Source: Mycobacterium sp. 1164985.4
GTDB taxonomy: Bacteria; Actinomycetota; Actinomycetes; Mycobacteriales; Mycobacteriaceae
Direction of reading: 5' to 3'
Assembly (NCBI RefSeq): GCF_001668575.1
Contig: NZ_LZMD01000014.1
Location: forward strand, 1-64,000
DNA: 64,000 nt
This document shows positions 1 through 8,392 of the stretch, in pieces. How positions within the stretch are numbered: the first letter of the stretch is position 1; each line of letters starts with the position of its first letter. The notes beneath the pieces are model-generated. The model was not told where the DNA came from and searched no databases. It was given only the letters and a program-made list of their open reading frames with translations. The position numbers and the translations under genes are program-made.

Positions 1-658
1 AGGCGGGATCGGACACCTGCTCGCGGCGATCCTCGACCACCGGACCAATGCTCGCGGCATCCTCCTCGACTCCCCCGCGCGGCCATGGATACGCCCGCAC
101 GAAGCCAGCGAGATCGATCTCGGTCATCTGTCGCATCGCGTCGGCGAAGGTGGCTCCGACATCTGGATGGTCGCCGAAGTACTCCCACAGCGTCTTGTCG
201 AAAGCCCTTTTGTATCCGGAGGATTCGTCGCCGTCGCGCAGCTGAGCGTCGAAGTGGGCGTGCGCGGCCGCGGTATCGGGGTGCGCGTAGTAAGCAACCC
301 AGGAGGCGATCGACTTGGGGTGGTCGCGCCGTAGTGGGGCTCCCGTTCTCGTCAGGCGCGCCCGACCGTTGCGGTCGAACCGCATGAGACGGAGCGCGAC
401 GGCTGCGTCGACGACCCTGACCGTCATGTCGGGGTTCAATTCCAGCTCGCGCGCGAGATCGTCAGGAGTTCGCGAGGCCGTGCCGAGCGCATCGGCTATC
501 CCGGCGGTGACGAGCACTCCGGCGATCTTCGTCTTCTGCAGCCCGAACACGACGTCGGTGAGCAACGCCACCTCGGCCGGGAGCGCGGCATCGACGAGGT
601 TCAACATTCGATCGCGGACACCGAGTGCGCGGCGCGCGGCCCACAGTGGTACTGGCAT
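1..658 (-). CDS. SAM-dependent O-methyltransferase, N-terminal part, interrupted by a micro-inversion; runs off the left edge
   Basis: About 219 residues are visible. The first ~190 look like the N-terminal winged-helix/dimerisation domain of the Methyltransf_2 (PF00891) family, ending in GFVRAYPWPRGGV, where the SAM-binding motif I should follow. Motif I (GGIGHLLAAILD, then ILLDSP) is present but encoded on the opposite strand, in bases 2-76. The segment has therefore been flipped around the 9-bp inverted pair GGGGGAGTC/GACTCCCCC at 68-76. No stop is introduced in the visible part, but the SAM-binding loop is destroyed. The start is set by a leaderless layout: TAGCCT (670-665), six bases, then ATG at 658, with TTGACA at 694-689 as -35. 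The gene is divergent from the TetR gene at 742 and probably its target. The methyl acceptor cannot be told from sequence. Confidence 0.7.
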   Translation of the reverse strand, partial: MPVPLWAARRALGVRDRMLNLVDAALPAEVALLTDVVFGLQKTKIAGVLVTAGIADALGTASRTPDDLARELELNPDMTVRVVDAAVALRLMRFDRNGRARLTRTGAPLRRDHPKSIASWVAYYAHPDTAAAHAHFDAQLRDGDESSGYKRAFDKTLWEYFGDHPDVGATFADAMRQMTEIDLAGFVRAYPWPRGGVEEDAASIGPVVEDRREQVSDPA

Positions 659-693
659 GCCTGAAGGCTAGAGCTGAGCCAGACGGAGTGTCA

Positions 694-706
694 AGACATT
701 ATGTCT
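694..706. promoter_or_regulatory. Candidate TetR operator between divergent genes
   Basis: AGACATTATGTCT is a perfect 6-bp inverted repeat around one central base. It lies between the divergent promoters of the methyltransferase (-35 TTGACA 694-689, -10 TAGCCT 670-665) and the TetR gene (-10 TATCGT 730-735), where a bound TetR dimer could repress both. The position is seen; binding is inferred. Confidence 0.5.
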
Positions 707-741
707 AGTCTATCCGTCCAAAGACGCGCTATCGTCGTGTT

Positions 742-1374
742 GTGGTCGCTACCTCCCGCAAGCCGCAATCGAATCGCCAGCAGCGCCGCGCAGAAATTAC
801 GCAGTGGCTGCTCGAGGCGACGGAACGACTAATGGCCGATGGACAGTCATTCACGGAGCTGAGCGTCGACCGATTGGCCACCGAGGCCGGCATTTCCCGC
901 GCGACGTTCTACATCTACTTCGAGGACAAGCGGCAGCTGCTCTTGCAGCTCACCGGGCAGGTGACCGCCGAACTAGGCGCGGCCGCCGCGATCTGGTTCG
1001 ACGTGGCCGACCAGGCCACCGTCGAGCTCGCTCGTCGGTCGGTGCGCCAGATCATCGTCGTCTACCGCAGGCACCAGGCGATCCTCACCGCGATGTTCGA
1101 ACTGGCGAGCTACGACCCCGTCGTGGCCGAAGCACACAGGGCGTTGGTGCACGGTGTCAGCGAACAGGCCAAGGCCGCCCTCGACCGTGCGGTCGACGCG
1201 GGAGCGACCGGCCCTGCGCACGGCTGGGAGACGTCGTGCGCGCTTTCGTGGATGATCGAGCGCACGTGTCACCAGATGGTGCGCAACTCGCCACCTGAGG
1301 CCGACGACGCGATCGCCGAGGCGTTGACCGAAATCGTCTGGCGCACCTGGTATCTAGAGTCAACGAGCCCGTAA
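742..1374 (+). CDS. TetR/AcrR family transcriptional regulator (EthR-like)
   Basis: A 210-residue protein of normal TetR length. The N-terminal helix-turn-helix is clear at about residues 20-65 (LSVDRLATEAGISRATFYIY, then FEDKRQLL). It is followed by an all-helical ligand/dimer domain whose layout resembles EthR of M. tuberculosis. The GTG start at 742 sits six bases after TATCGT (730-735), so the mRNA is probably leaderless. The gene is divergent from the methyltransferase ending at the left edge and shares the 694-706 palindrome, so local autorepression and control of that gene are likely. The inducer is unknown. Confidence 0.85.
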   Translation: MVATSRKPQSNRQQRRAEITQWLLEATERLMADGQSFTELSVDRLATEAGISRATFYIYFEDKRQLLLQLTGQVTAELGAAAAIWFDVADQATVELARRSVRQIIVVYRRHQAILTAMFELASYDPVVAEAHRALVHGVSEQAKAALDRAVDAGATGPAHGWETSCALSWMIERTCHQMVRNSPPEADDAIAEALTEIVWRTWYLESTSP

Positions 1375-1435
1375 CGACATCGTACTTGCAGAACATCCCT
1401 GCGCTGCGCAGCCGACGGTCAGTCGAGCCTGGTGG

Positions 1436-1469
1436 CGATGTACCTCGAGTACCGATGTACCGCGAGTAC
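1436..1469. repeat. 17-bp tandem direct repeat, two copies
   Basis: CGATGTACC(T/G)CGAGTAC occurs twice head to tail (1436-1452 and 1453-1469), with one mismatch. Each copy has an internal GTAC...GTAC dyad. It lies just beyond the point where the integrase relic loses similarity, so it could be an arm-type binding site or attachment remnant. Function is inferred only from position. Confidence 0.5.
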
Positions 1470-1489
1470 GTAGAAGCAGAGGCCCGTGC

Positions 1490-1657
1490 GTGGGCTTCTA
1501 AGGTCTGCGGGCTGGTGTCGGTCGCCAGGCCGCGTGCGAGCATCTGAGCTCGCCATCCGTCGACCATCGCGTTGAACACTGTCTCGTCAGCTCGAAGCAG
1601 TGAGACGTCATGGCGGCGCAGAACCTGTGGAATGAAGCCAGGCAGTTCCTCAACCAT
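1490..1657 (-). pseudogene. N-terminal relic of a tyrosine recombinase/phage-type integrase
   Basis: Read on the minus strand from the ATG at 1657, the first ~55 residues resemble the N-terminal segment of mycobacterial site-specific recombinases, notably LLRADETVFNAMVDGWRAQM followed by LARGLATDT. Similarity then stops: the core-binding domain and the catalytic R-H-R-Y domain are missing, and the frame runs into unrelated sequence. It is a truncated gene, marking a past mobile-element event. Nearby AT-richer DNA (about 1820-2060) fits the same history. Confidence is moderate because the call rests on a short motif. Confidence 0.45.
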
Positions 1658-1659
1658 GC

Positions 1660-2239
1660 CAGCGGCCGCCCAGAGCCTGGTCAGCCGTGAACCCGACGTG
1701 GCAGTTCAATAGCCCCCTGCGCCACAGGATATTTCGTCACTGTGACGTATCACTGGCGGTGGGAGGAGAGGGCGAGTGGGTTGTCGATCGCCGGCTCTAG
1801 GGCCGGCCGCACGGGGCACGTTCAAGCTTTCACCTAATACCCGAATCATTCATTAAGTGATTGAACTGTCCGTCAACCTCGCCGTATGAACAATCGCTGC
1901 AGGCAGCCCGTTAGGGAATGAGTACACACAATCAGTGCCATAACGTGCTCAGATCGGCCAATCGTCAAGAGGCTCAAGCACTTTCGTTTGATGCAACTCG
2001 CATGCTTTAAATGCCGATAAGCCACATTATGTCAGGTTGAGTCCGCTTACCGCTCGGCTGCGGGAATCGCTTCTCTACTGTTCAGTCGTCTGCTGCGCAG
2101 CGGTTGGGAACCTGCTCGATGCATTCCCACTCTGGTTCAACGTCGTGACACCCTGAGGCCGGGCATCGCTGATCCATAGCGAATCTGAGACACATCAATC
2201 CCCACAGGTGAATGTGGGCGCGCGCCGTAGGCTCACGAC
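1660..2239. other. 580-bp intergenic stretch, partly AT-rich, no gene seen
   Basis: No credible coding frame on either strand. The middle (about 1820-2060) is clearly AT-richer than the surroundings, and a short dyad GTCACTGTGAC occurs near 1736. This looks like leftover foreign DNA beside the integrase relic. The right end carries the promoter of the small gene at 2240. Confidence 0.5.
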
Positions 2240-2449
2240 ATGCGCGACACGACTCTGGCTAGCGGCGCGTCAACCGCTGTTCTGACGTTGGGGCTGGCTA
2301 TCTATGCGGCGTTGATCCTCGCCGGCATCGCGGTGGCGATCGACGCCGCCCGCCGGCAGCGACGACGCCGGGCGATCGCCGCCGCAGTGTTGGTCGGGGT
2401 GCTGACCCTGGGCGGGGTGGTCATCGCGATTCTCAGCAGCATCGCGTAG
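2240..2449 (+). CDS. Small two-helix membrane protein, function unknown
   Basis: A 69-residue protein with two hydrophobic segments (roughly residues 12-35 and 45-68) separated by a very basic loop (AARRQRRRRA). This implies a hairpin in the cytoplasmic membrane with a cytoplasmic basic turn. The ATG at 2240 follows TAGGCT (2228-2233) by six bases, a leaderless promoter layout shared with many genes here, which supports a real gene. It stands alone between ~580 bp and ~340 bp of non-coding DNA. No family is recognised. Confidence 0.6.
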   Translation: MRDTTLASGASTAVLTLGLAIYAALILAGIAVAIDAARRQRRRRAIAAAVLVGVLTLGGVVIAILSSIA

Positions 2450-2790
2450 ACCCTCACAACGCGGTGACGCGACGTGCTCGGTATCTGATCGGACTGCAGC
2501 ATGTCGGAACACACTGGCGAAGTCGGTGTGACACCACTTCTAGCCGTCGCTCGTGTTTTCGTATGCGACGAAGGTCTCCAAACACTTCCTTTCTCGTCCT
2601 GCATGTTCCGCGGATTTCGCTCATTCGCCCCGCAATGCCCTGCGGGCCAACGCCGAACGCTATTAAATGCGCCGAGCACGCCAGAGGGGAATGTGACACC
2701 TGCTTAGCCGGGCTCGCTGTCCCATAGTCATTGCAAGGCTTCAGGTTTCGGAAAAATGCAGAATCGGAATTGGCGATCCGCGGTGCGTTG
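2450..2790. other. 340-bp intergenic stretch, nothing recognised
   Basis: Short frames here have no family features, no good ribosome site and atypical codon use. No hairpin terminator was seen. It separates the small membrane gene from the convergent hydrolase gene. Confidence 0.4.
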
Positions 2791-3573
2791 TCACAGGCTT
2801 TCGCCGCCGTCGGATCGGCGCAGAGTGTCGTCGAGCAGATCTAGCAACGCCCGCCACGCCCGTCGCGCGTGGGCAGCGTGGTGACCGACTCCGGGAACTG
2901 TGGCCGCTGGGCGGTCCGGGGTGCCACCATCGGACAGTGCATCGGCCGATGACATCGGAGCGGCCCAGAAGGCGTGTCGAGCGCCACCGTAGATATTGAC
3001 GCACCAGTCCCCTCCAGCTTCCTGCAATACGGATGCGAACGACATGAGTTGCTCAGGGGTACACAGGGGGTCCTCGGAACCCGTGCACAGCAGAAAGGTG
3101 GCGCCGACCTCGGTCCAGTCGTCCGCGCGAGAATTCGGCAGGGCCGGGTGCACGACCCCGACCGCAGCGAACGGCGTTCCCGTTCGGGCAAGTTCGAGAA
3201 CGATGCGGCCACCGGCGCCGTATCCGATCGCCGCGAGCCGCCCCGTGTCGACGCCCGGAACGGCGAGAAGAGCGTCGAGCCCCGCACGGCCTATCGCGTG
3301 AATACGCTCGGGATCGGCCAGCAGCGGCATGACCCGGTCCAGCATTGCCTGCGGTTGGCCGAAATACGTCTTGCCCGCGTGATAGTCCAACGCGAACGCG
3401 ACGTATCCCCGCTCTGCCAGGATGTCGGCACGGCGGCGTTGATAATGCTCCAGACCGACTCCGTCGTGGCCGATCAGCACGGCCGGCCACGGGCCCTCCC
3501 CGTCGGGGTGAGCCAGGTGGGCGATCATTGTCAGTCCGTCGACGTCGTAACTGACTTCCCGTATTACGACCAT
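2791..3573 (-). CDS. Dienelactone-hydrolase-family protein lacking the nucleophile
   Basis: 260 residues with the DLH alpha/beta-hydrolase layout. The acid (Asp168 in GSEDPL) and His200 (GARHAFW) of the triad are present. The nucleophile elbow, normally G-x-C-x-G-G, reads IGYGAGG, so residue 119 is Gly (codon GGC, one base from Cys or Ser). The protein is therefore probably inactive as a classical hydrolase, or works differently. The ATG at 3573 is preceded by TACCGT exactly six bases upstream, a leaderless start. This choice drops a 20-residue upstream extension. It is divergent from the GMC oxidoreductase at 3644. Confidence 0.75.
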   Translation of the reverse strand: MVVIREVSYDVDGLTMIAHLAHPDGEGPWPAVLIGHDGVGLEHYQRRRADILAERGYVAFALDYHAGKTYFGQPQAMLDRVMPLLADPERIHAIGRAGLDALLAVPGVDTGRLAAIGYGAGGRIVLELARTGTPFAAVGVVHPALPNSRADDWTEVGATFLLCTGSEDPLCTPEQLMSFASVLQEAGGDWCVNIYGGARHAFWAAPMSSADALSDGGTPDRPAATVPGVGHHAAHARRAWRALLDLLDDTLRRSDGGESL

Positions 3574-3643
3574 GCACTGACGGTATCGCGCGACCACCGC
3601 GGAATGCGCTTGCCGGACGCCATCATCACGCACACTAGGACAC

Positions 3644-5338
3644 GTGCCAGATACGAGTCCCGTGGCCGAATACGACTACATCATCGTGGGCGCAGGCAGC
3701 GCGGGCTGTCTGCTCGCCAACCGGCTCAGCGCCAACCCTGATCACCGCGTGCTGTTGGTTGAGGCCGGCGGCAAAGACGACTGGTTCTGGATCAAGGTGC
3801 CTGTGGGCTACTTGTACACAATCGCCAACCCGCGCACCGACTGGTGCTTCACGACCGAACCCGACCCAGGCTTGGCCGGCCGCAGCATCATCTACGCGCG
3901 GGGTCGCGTGATCGGCGGCTGCTCGTCGATCAACGCCATGATCCACATGCGTGGGCAGGCAGGCGATTACGAGCTGTGGGCGCAAGCCACCGGCGACGAG
4001 CGATGGCTTTGGGGCGGCCCCGACTGCCCGGGCGAAACACTGAGGATCTACAAGGAGTTGGAAAACTACTTCGGCGGAGCCGACGACTGGCACGGTGCCG
4101 CAGGTGAGATCCGGGTTGAGCGGCCGCGCGTGCGCTGGAAGATCCTGGACGCTTGGCAGGCCGCCGCTGCCGAGCTGGGCATCGAGCCGATCGACGAATT
4201 CAACCGCGGAGACAACTCCGGCAGCGCGTACTTTCACGTCAATCAGCGACGTGGCAGGCGCTGGTCGATGGCCGACGCCTTCCTGCACCCGGTCGCCCAC
4301 CGACCCAATCTCACCGTCTACACAAACACCCAGGCTCTACGGCTGCTGATGGACGAGCAGGTCCACGAGGATCAGCGTCGCGGCGCCTGGACCACTGCCC
4401 GGCACCGCGTCACTGGCGTGCATCTGCTCAAGGACGGTCAACTCATCGACGTTCACGCCCGCCGCGAGGTGATCCTGAGCGCCGGTGCCATCGGCTCCCC
4501 TCATCTGATGCAGGTCTCAGGCCTGGGCCCAGCCGAGCTGCTCACTCAGCATCAAGTGTCCGTGGCCGTCGACCTGCCTGGAGTCGGTGAAAATCTGCAG
4601 GACCATCTACAGCTCCGAATGGTCTACCGCATGCGCGGTGCCCGGACCGTCAACACGCTGTATCGGAACTGGATCACCCGCGCGGGCATGGGAATTCAGT
4701 ACCTGCTGCTGAGATCGGGGCCCTTGACCATGCCGCCGTCCACGTTGGGCGCCTTCGCAAAAAGCGACCCCACCCTGGCCAGCCCCGATCTGGAGTGGCA
4801 TGTGCAGCCTCTGTCGTTGCCGAAGTTCGGCGACCCTCTGCACCCGTTCGCCGCCATCACTCCCTCGGTCTGCAATCTGCGCCCCAACTCGCGTGGACAT
4901 GTGCGGATGGCCGATCCGGATCCGCTGTCGAAGCCGAAGATTTCGTGCAACTACCTGTCTACCGACGACGACTGCGAAACCGCCGTGCGCGGTCTCCGGA
5001 TGACGCGGCAGATCATGGCGGCACCGGCCCTGGCCCGGTACCGACCAAAAGAGTTCCTGCCCGGCCCAGAGGTGGCAAGCGACGACGACCTACTTCAGTC
5101 CGCCCGTGAACTGGGCACCACGATCTTCCACCCGGTGGGCACCTGTGCGATGGGAGCCTTCGACTCACATGGACTCCCCCGGTTGCCAACCACGGTACTC
5201 GACACCGACTTTCGCGCATTTCGTGTCGCAGGCCTTCGTGTGGTCGACGCGTCGGCGATGCCCACCATCACTTCTGGGAACACCAACGCACCGGTCATGC
5301 TCATTGCCGAGCGCGCAGCGCGGGCGATTCTGCAATGA
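3644..5338 (+). CDS. GMC-family FAD oxidoreductase (choline/alcohol dehydrogenase type)
   Basis: 564 residues, full length for GMC enzymes such as choline dehydrogenase BetA. The N-terminal dinucleotide motif IIVGAGSAG lies at residues 13-21 and the FAD/GMC signature region around 80-110 (GRVIGGCSSINAMI). The catalytic His-Asn pair is intact: His496 in FHPVGTC and Asn548 in GNTNAP. It should oxidise an alcohol group using FAD; the substrate is not deducible. The GTG at 3644 is close to CACACT/TAGGAC -10-like sequences. It is convergent with the SDR at 5352, with only 13 bp between the stops. Confidence 0.88.
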   Translation: MPDTSPVAEYDYIIVGAGSAGCLLANRLSANPDHRVLLVEAGGKDDWFWIKVPVGYLYTIANPRTDWCFTTEPDPGLAGRSIIYARGRVIGGCSSINAMIHMRGQAGDYELWAQATGDERWLWGGPDCPGETLRIYKELENYFGGADDWHGAAGEIRVERPRVRWKILDAWQAAAAELGIEPIDEFNRGDNSGSAYFHVNQRRGRRWSMADAFLHPVAHRPNLTVYTNTQALRLLMDEQVHEDQRRGAWTTARHRVTGVHLLKDGQLIDVHARREVILSAGAIGSPHLMQVSGLGPAELLTQHQVSVAVDLPGVGENLQDHLQLRMVYRMRGARTVNTLYRNWITRAGMGIQYLLLRSGPLTMPPSTLGAFAKSDPTLASPDLEWHVQPLSLPKFGDPLHPFAAITPSVCNLRPNSRGHVRMADPDPLSKPKISCNYLSTDDDCETAVRGLRMTRQIMAAPALARYRPKEFLPGPEVASDDDLLQSARELGTTIFHPVGTCAMGAFDSHGLPRLPTTVLDTDFRAFRVAGLRVVDASAMPTITSGNTNAPVMLIAERAARAILQ

Positions 5339-5351
5339 CCACGCGCGTCCG

Positions 5352-6248
5352 TCAGTCGAAGTAGTGCCCCGCGTTCAGGTCTTCGAGCAGGGTCGGTTGC
5401 TCGGGCGTCCATCCGAGCAGGTTCCGGGTGATGGCGCTCGACGTCGGATTGTCCAGCGAGGCAATCAATCCGATGAAGGCGAGCTGTTCCAACGCTGTCT
5501 CCACGGTGACACTGACAGCCGGCACGTCCAGCTGCTTGCCGATGGCTTCGGCGACATCCCGGAACGGAATACCCTCCTCGGCGGCCCCGTGCAATCGGGA
5601 CCCGGCCGGTGCGGACTCAACGGCCAATCGGTACAGCCGTGCGGCGTCGACGTTGTGGACGGCGGGCCAGCGGTTGGTTCCATCGCCGATGTAGATGGCC
5701 TGCCCCGTCTTTCGTGCATTCTCGATGAGCGTCGGGATGAACCCGTGACGGTCGGTGGGTCCGTGGACCGTCGGCGCCAGCCGAATGATCGACGCGCGCA
5801 CGCCCTGGTCAACGAATTGAAGGGTGGCGTTCTCCGACGGTACGCGGGGTGCCTCCGCGGGCGGCACGGTCTCCTCGGTTGCCAACGTGCTCGACGAACC
5901 GGAGGCCAGCACTGCGGTGCCGGACGTATTGACGAACGGCTTACCCGAGCCGGCCAGCGCCGTCCCGATTGCCTTCACCGCCCGAACATCGGCTTCGACG
6001 GCGCTGCCGTAGTCGTTGAAGTCATGCTTGAACGCCAGGTGAATCACTCCGTCGGCCTCCCCCGCCGCGTTCGCCAGCACGTCGAGATCGTCGAGTGTGC
6101 CGCGAACGGCCCGGGCTCCCGCCTGCTCCACCGCCTCTGCCCCCGCGTCGGAACGGACCAGACCCGAGACCTGATGACCGTGGTCAAGGAGCTCGCGCAC
6201 CACCAATGAACCGATGTGGCCCGACGCGCCGGTGACGAATACTCGCAT
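5352..6248 (-). CDS. NAD(P)-dependent epimerase/dehydratase-like extended SDR
   Basis: 298 residues. The Rossmann motif VTGASGHIGS is at the extreme N terminus, followed by the FVNTSGTAVL strand where the SDR Ser sits. The usual YxxxK is not obvious, as in many atypical NmrA/YwnB-like SDRs, so an NAD(P)-binding reductase or sensor role is possible. The start at 6248 is chosen for its strong GGAGG ribosome site (6260-6256) and because the fold starts at once; an upstream in-frame ATG has no such site. It is divergent from the TetR gene at 6333 and probably controlled by it through the dyad at 6268-6315. Confidence 0.82.
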   Translation of the reverse strand: MRVFVTGASGHIGSLVVRELLDHGHQVSGLVRSDAGAEAVEQAGARAVRGTLDDLDVLANAAGEADGVIHLAFKHDFNDYGSAVEADVRAVKAIGTALAGSGKPFVNTSGTAVLASGSSSTLATEETVPPAEAPRVPSENATLQFVDQGVRASIIRLAPTVHGPTDRHGFIPTLIENARKTGQAIYIGDGTNRWPAVHNVDAARLYRLAVESAPAGSRLHGAAEEGIPFRDVAEAIGKQLDVPAVSVTVETALEQLAFIGLIASLDNPTSSAITRNLLGWTPEQPTLLEDLNAGHYFD

Positions 6249-6267
6249 TTGCGTTCCTCCCGCTGAG

Positions 6268-6315
6268 ATGACAGTGAATGACATGAGATCTACATGTGAT
6301 GTCAGCGCCTGTCAT
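6268..6315. promoter_or_regulatory. Nested inverted-repeat operator between SDR and TetR genes
   Basis: Two inverted repeats share one centre (6291.5): ATGACAG (6268-6274) with CTGTCAT (6309-6315), and TGACAT (6279-6284) with ATGTCA (6299-6304). The right half covers the expected -35 region of the TetR promoter (-10 TACTAT 6321-6326), and the left half abuts the SDR leader. The layout suits co-operative binding of two TetR dimers. Confidence 0.55.
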
Positions 6316-6332
6316 CCTCGTACTATTCCCTC

Positions 6333-6893
6333 ATGGGTCGATGGGAGCCGGACGCGAAGGGCCGCCTCGAGCGGGCAGCGCTCGAGCTCTACGGCGAACG
6401 CGGTTTCGACGAGACCACCGTCGCGGAGATCGCCGAACGGGCAGGCGTCACCGAGCGCACCTATTTCCGGCACTTTTCCGACAAGCGCGAAGTGCTCTTC
6501 CGCGGTGACGAATTGGCCCGAAACGTCGCCGACGCGCTGCGGGCGGCGCCCGGCGACCTGTCCCCTCTTGATGCCGTCGCCGTGGCATTCGAATCGACCG
6601 CCGAGTTCTTCGAGGGTCGGCGATCGCAGTCGCGAAAGCGTCAGGACGTCATCGATGCCCATCCGGCACTGCGCGAAAGGGAACTGATCAAACTCGCGAC
6701 GATGGTCGAGTTGATCGGGCAGGCACTACGCGATCGAGGAGTCCCGGACCCAGCGGCCGGCCTTGCCGCAGAGGCGGGAACCTCAGTGTTCAAGGTCGCC
6801 TTCGCCCGCTGGCTCGATGATTCCGCCGAGCGCAGCATCGCAGTGCACATTCAGGAGACGCTTGCGGAACTCAAGTCGGTCGCCGGGAACTGA
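6333..6893 (+). CDS. TetR family transcriptional regulator
   Basis: 186 residues. A canonical TetR DNA-binding domain occupies residues 8-55 (TTVAEIAERAGVTERTYFRH, then FSDKREVL), followed by a short helical effector domain. The ATG at 6333 lies six bases downstream of TACTAT (6321-6326), so translation is probably leaderless. It is divergent from the SDR gene and shares the nested dyad at 6268-6315, implying local regulation. The luciferase-like gene at 6985 follows in the same direction and may belong to the same regulon. Confidence 0.87.
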   Translation: MGRWEPDAKGRLERAALELYGERGFDETTVAEIAERAGVTERTYFRHFSDKREVLFRGDELARNVADALRAAPGDLSPLDAVAVAFESTAEFFEGRRSQSRKRQDVIDAHPALRERELIKLATMVELIGQALRDRGVPDPAAGLAAEAGTSVFKVAFARWLDDSAERSIAVHIQETLAELKSVAGN

Positions 6894-6984
6894 CCACGGC
6901 CCGAGCGGCGCATCTGCGCCCGGAATAAACACTGCGCCCGTCGACTTGGCTCAAGAGTCGCCCTTTGCCCGAACAGGAGCATTC

Positions 6985-7794
6985 ATGACTCGTCCCATAC
7001 GCGTCGCCGTGCAGATCCAGCCCGGCGGCACACCCGATTACCGTACGTGGCGCGACGCCGTCCTGGCCGCCGACGACCTCGGCGTCGACGTGATCTTCGG
7101 CTACGACCACTTTCACCGCCCGGCGATGGAGGGCATCGTCGACGGCAAGCCCGTCCTGACAGACGAGCAACCCGACGTCGCCAACTTCGAGGGCTGGACT
7201 GCGCTCGCGTCGTGGGGTGAAATCACCTCACATGCCGAGATCGGGCTTCTCGTCACTGGTGTCGGCTACCGCAACCCCGACCTGCTCGCCGACATGGCGC
7301 GCACCGTCGATCACATCAGCGGCGGCCGGCTCATCCTGGGCCTCGGTGCGGGGTGGTACGAAAAGGACTACACCACATACGGTTACGATTTCGGTACCTT
7401 CGGTTCCCGTTTCGATATTTTCGACGAGAGCCTGGTCCGCATCGAAAACCGGCTCGCGGCACTGATTCCGCCGCCCGTGCGCAAGATCCCGATTCTCATC
7501 GGCGGTACGGGACCCAAGCGCTCGCTGCCCGCTGTGGCCAGGCACGCCGACATCTGGCACGCCTTCCAGGACCTCGACGCGTTCCGCAGATCCAGTGAGC
7601 GCGTCGACGAATTGGCGGCCACATTCGGTCGCGATGGCGCCGATATCGAACGCTCGACGCTGTGGGAGAGCGCCGATAGCGCCGACGCCTTCCGGGAAGC
7701 AGGCGTCACGCTGTTCCAGACCGAACTCACTGCCGACAATGGTTACGATCTCACGCCTCTCAAGCAGGTGATCACGTGGCGGGACAACGGATGA
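6985..7794 (+). CDS. LLM-class F420-dependent oxidoreductase
   Basis: 269 residues of the luciferase-like TIM-barrel family. Typical features are the N-terminal strand with GVDVIFGYDHF, the EIGLLVTGVGYRNP strand, the SGGRLILGLGAGW segment and the PILIGGTGP barrel strand. The last two are hallmarks of mycobacterial F420-dependent members, although FMN cannot be excluded. An AGGAG ribosome site 5-10 bases before ATG 6985 fixes the start. Its place after a TetR gene suggests an inducible reductase for a small organic substrate. Confidence 0.85.
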   Translation: MTRPIRVAVQIQPGGTPDYRTWRDAVLAADDLGVDVIFGYDHFHRPAMEGIVDGKPVLTDEQPDVANFEGWTALASWGEITSHAEIGLLVTGVGYRNPDLLADMARTVDHISGGRLILGLGAGWYEKDYTTYGYDFGTFGSRFDIFDESLVRIENRLAALIPPPVRKIPILIGGTGPKRSLPAVARHADIWHAFQDLDAFRRSSERVDELAATFGRDGADIERSTLWESADSADAFREAGVTLFQTELTADNGYDLTPLKQVITWRDNG

Positions 7795-7864
7795 CACAGC
7801 GTTCGCGGGAGGTCGGAGTTCAACCGGATTTCTCCTCGGCGCACAGGTCGTAGTCCTCGCGGGC

Positions 7865-8392
7865 ATGTCCGACCGCACGCACCTGGGCGCCGCGACCGTT
7901 ACGCGGGTCGTCGAGTGGCGGCTTGACCTGCCGCTCACCATGTTTCCCGAAACTGCGCCCACGGTGTGGCAGGAGCTGGCGCCCGAACTGAGCCCCACGT
8001 TTTGCGACGCCCGTACCTGGCACGCCGTAGTGCAGACGTGGGCGATCGAGGTGGATGGGCTCACGGTGCTGGTCGACACGGGCGTCGGTAATGGCCGCGA
8101 CCGGCCGGCGATGCCGTTTCTAGCCAATCTCGACACTGGTTTTCTGGAATCTCTCCGCGCAGCGGGCGTCGCCCCGGAGTCGGTGGACGTCGTCGTGAAT
8201 ACCCACATCCACACCGACCACGTCGGCTGGAACACCATGCGCGAGAACGGCGCATGGGTTCCGACGTTTCCGAACGCGCGCTACCTCGTGCCAGAAGTCG
8301 ACTACCGCCCTCTAGATCTGGTTCAGACCGCTCCGTCCGCTTTCGGTGGGCGTGGCGTCCAATCATCGCTGATGCTCCGCGCTATTTATTAG
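7865..8392 (+). pseudogene. Metallo-beta-lactamase-fold hydrolase, 3' truncated
   Basis: The first ~150 residues match the N-terminal half of an MBL-fold hydrolase: a beta-strand WAIEVDGLTVLVDTGVGNG and the zinc motif HIHTDH near residue 118. After YLVPEVDYR the similarity ends and ~27 unrelated residues lead to a stop. The second half, with the remaining metal ligands, is missing from all frames downstream. Family members are usually ~280-300 residues. The truncation point lies in AT-richer DNA just before the P450 promoter, suggesting a deletion or insertion boundary. It is most likely non-functional. Confidence 0.6.

Noticed and set aside
462..644. Short minus-strand frame inside the first methyltransferase
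   Set aside because: Arg-rich shadow in another frame of the methyltransferase gene; no start signal.
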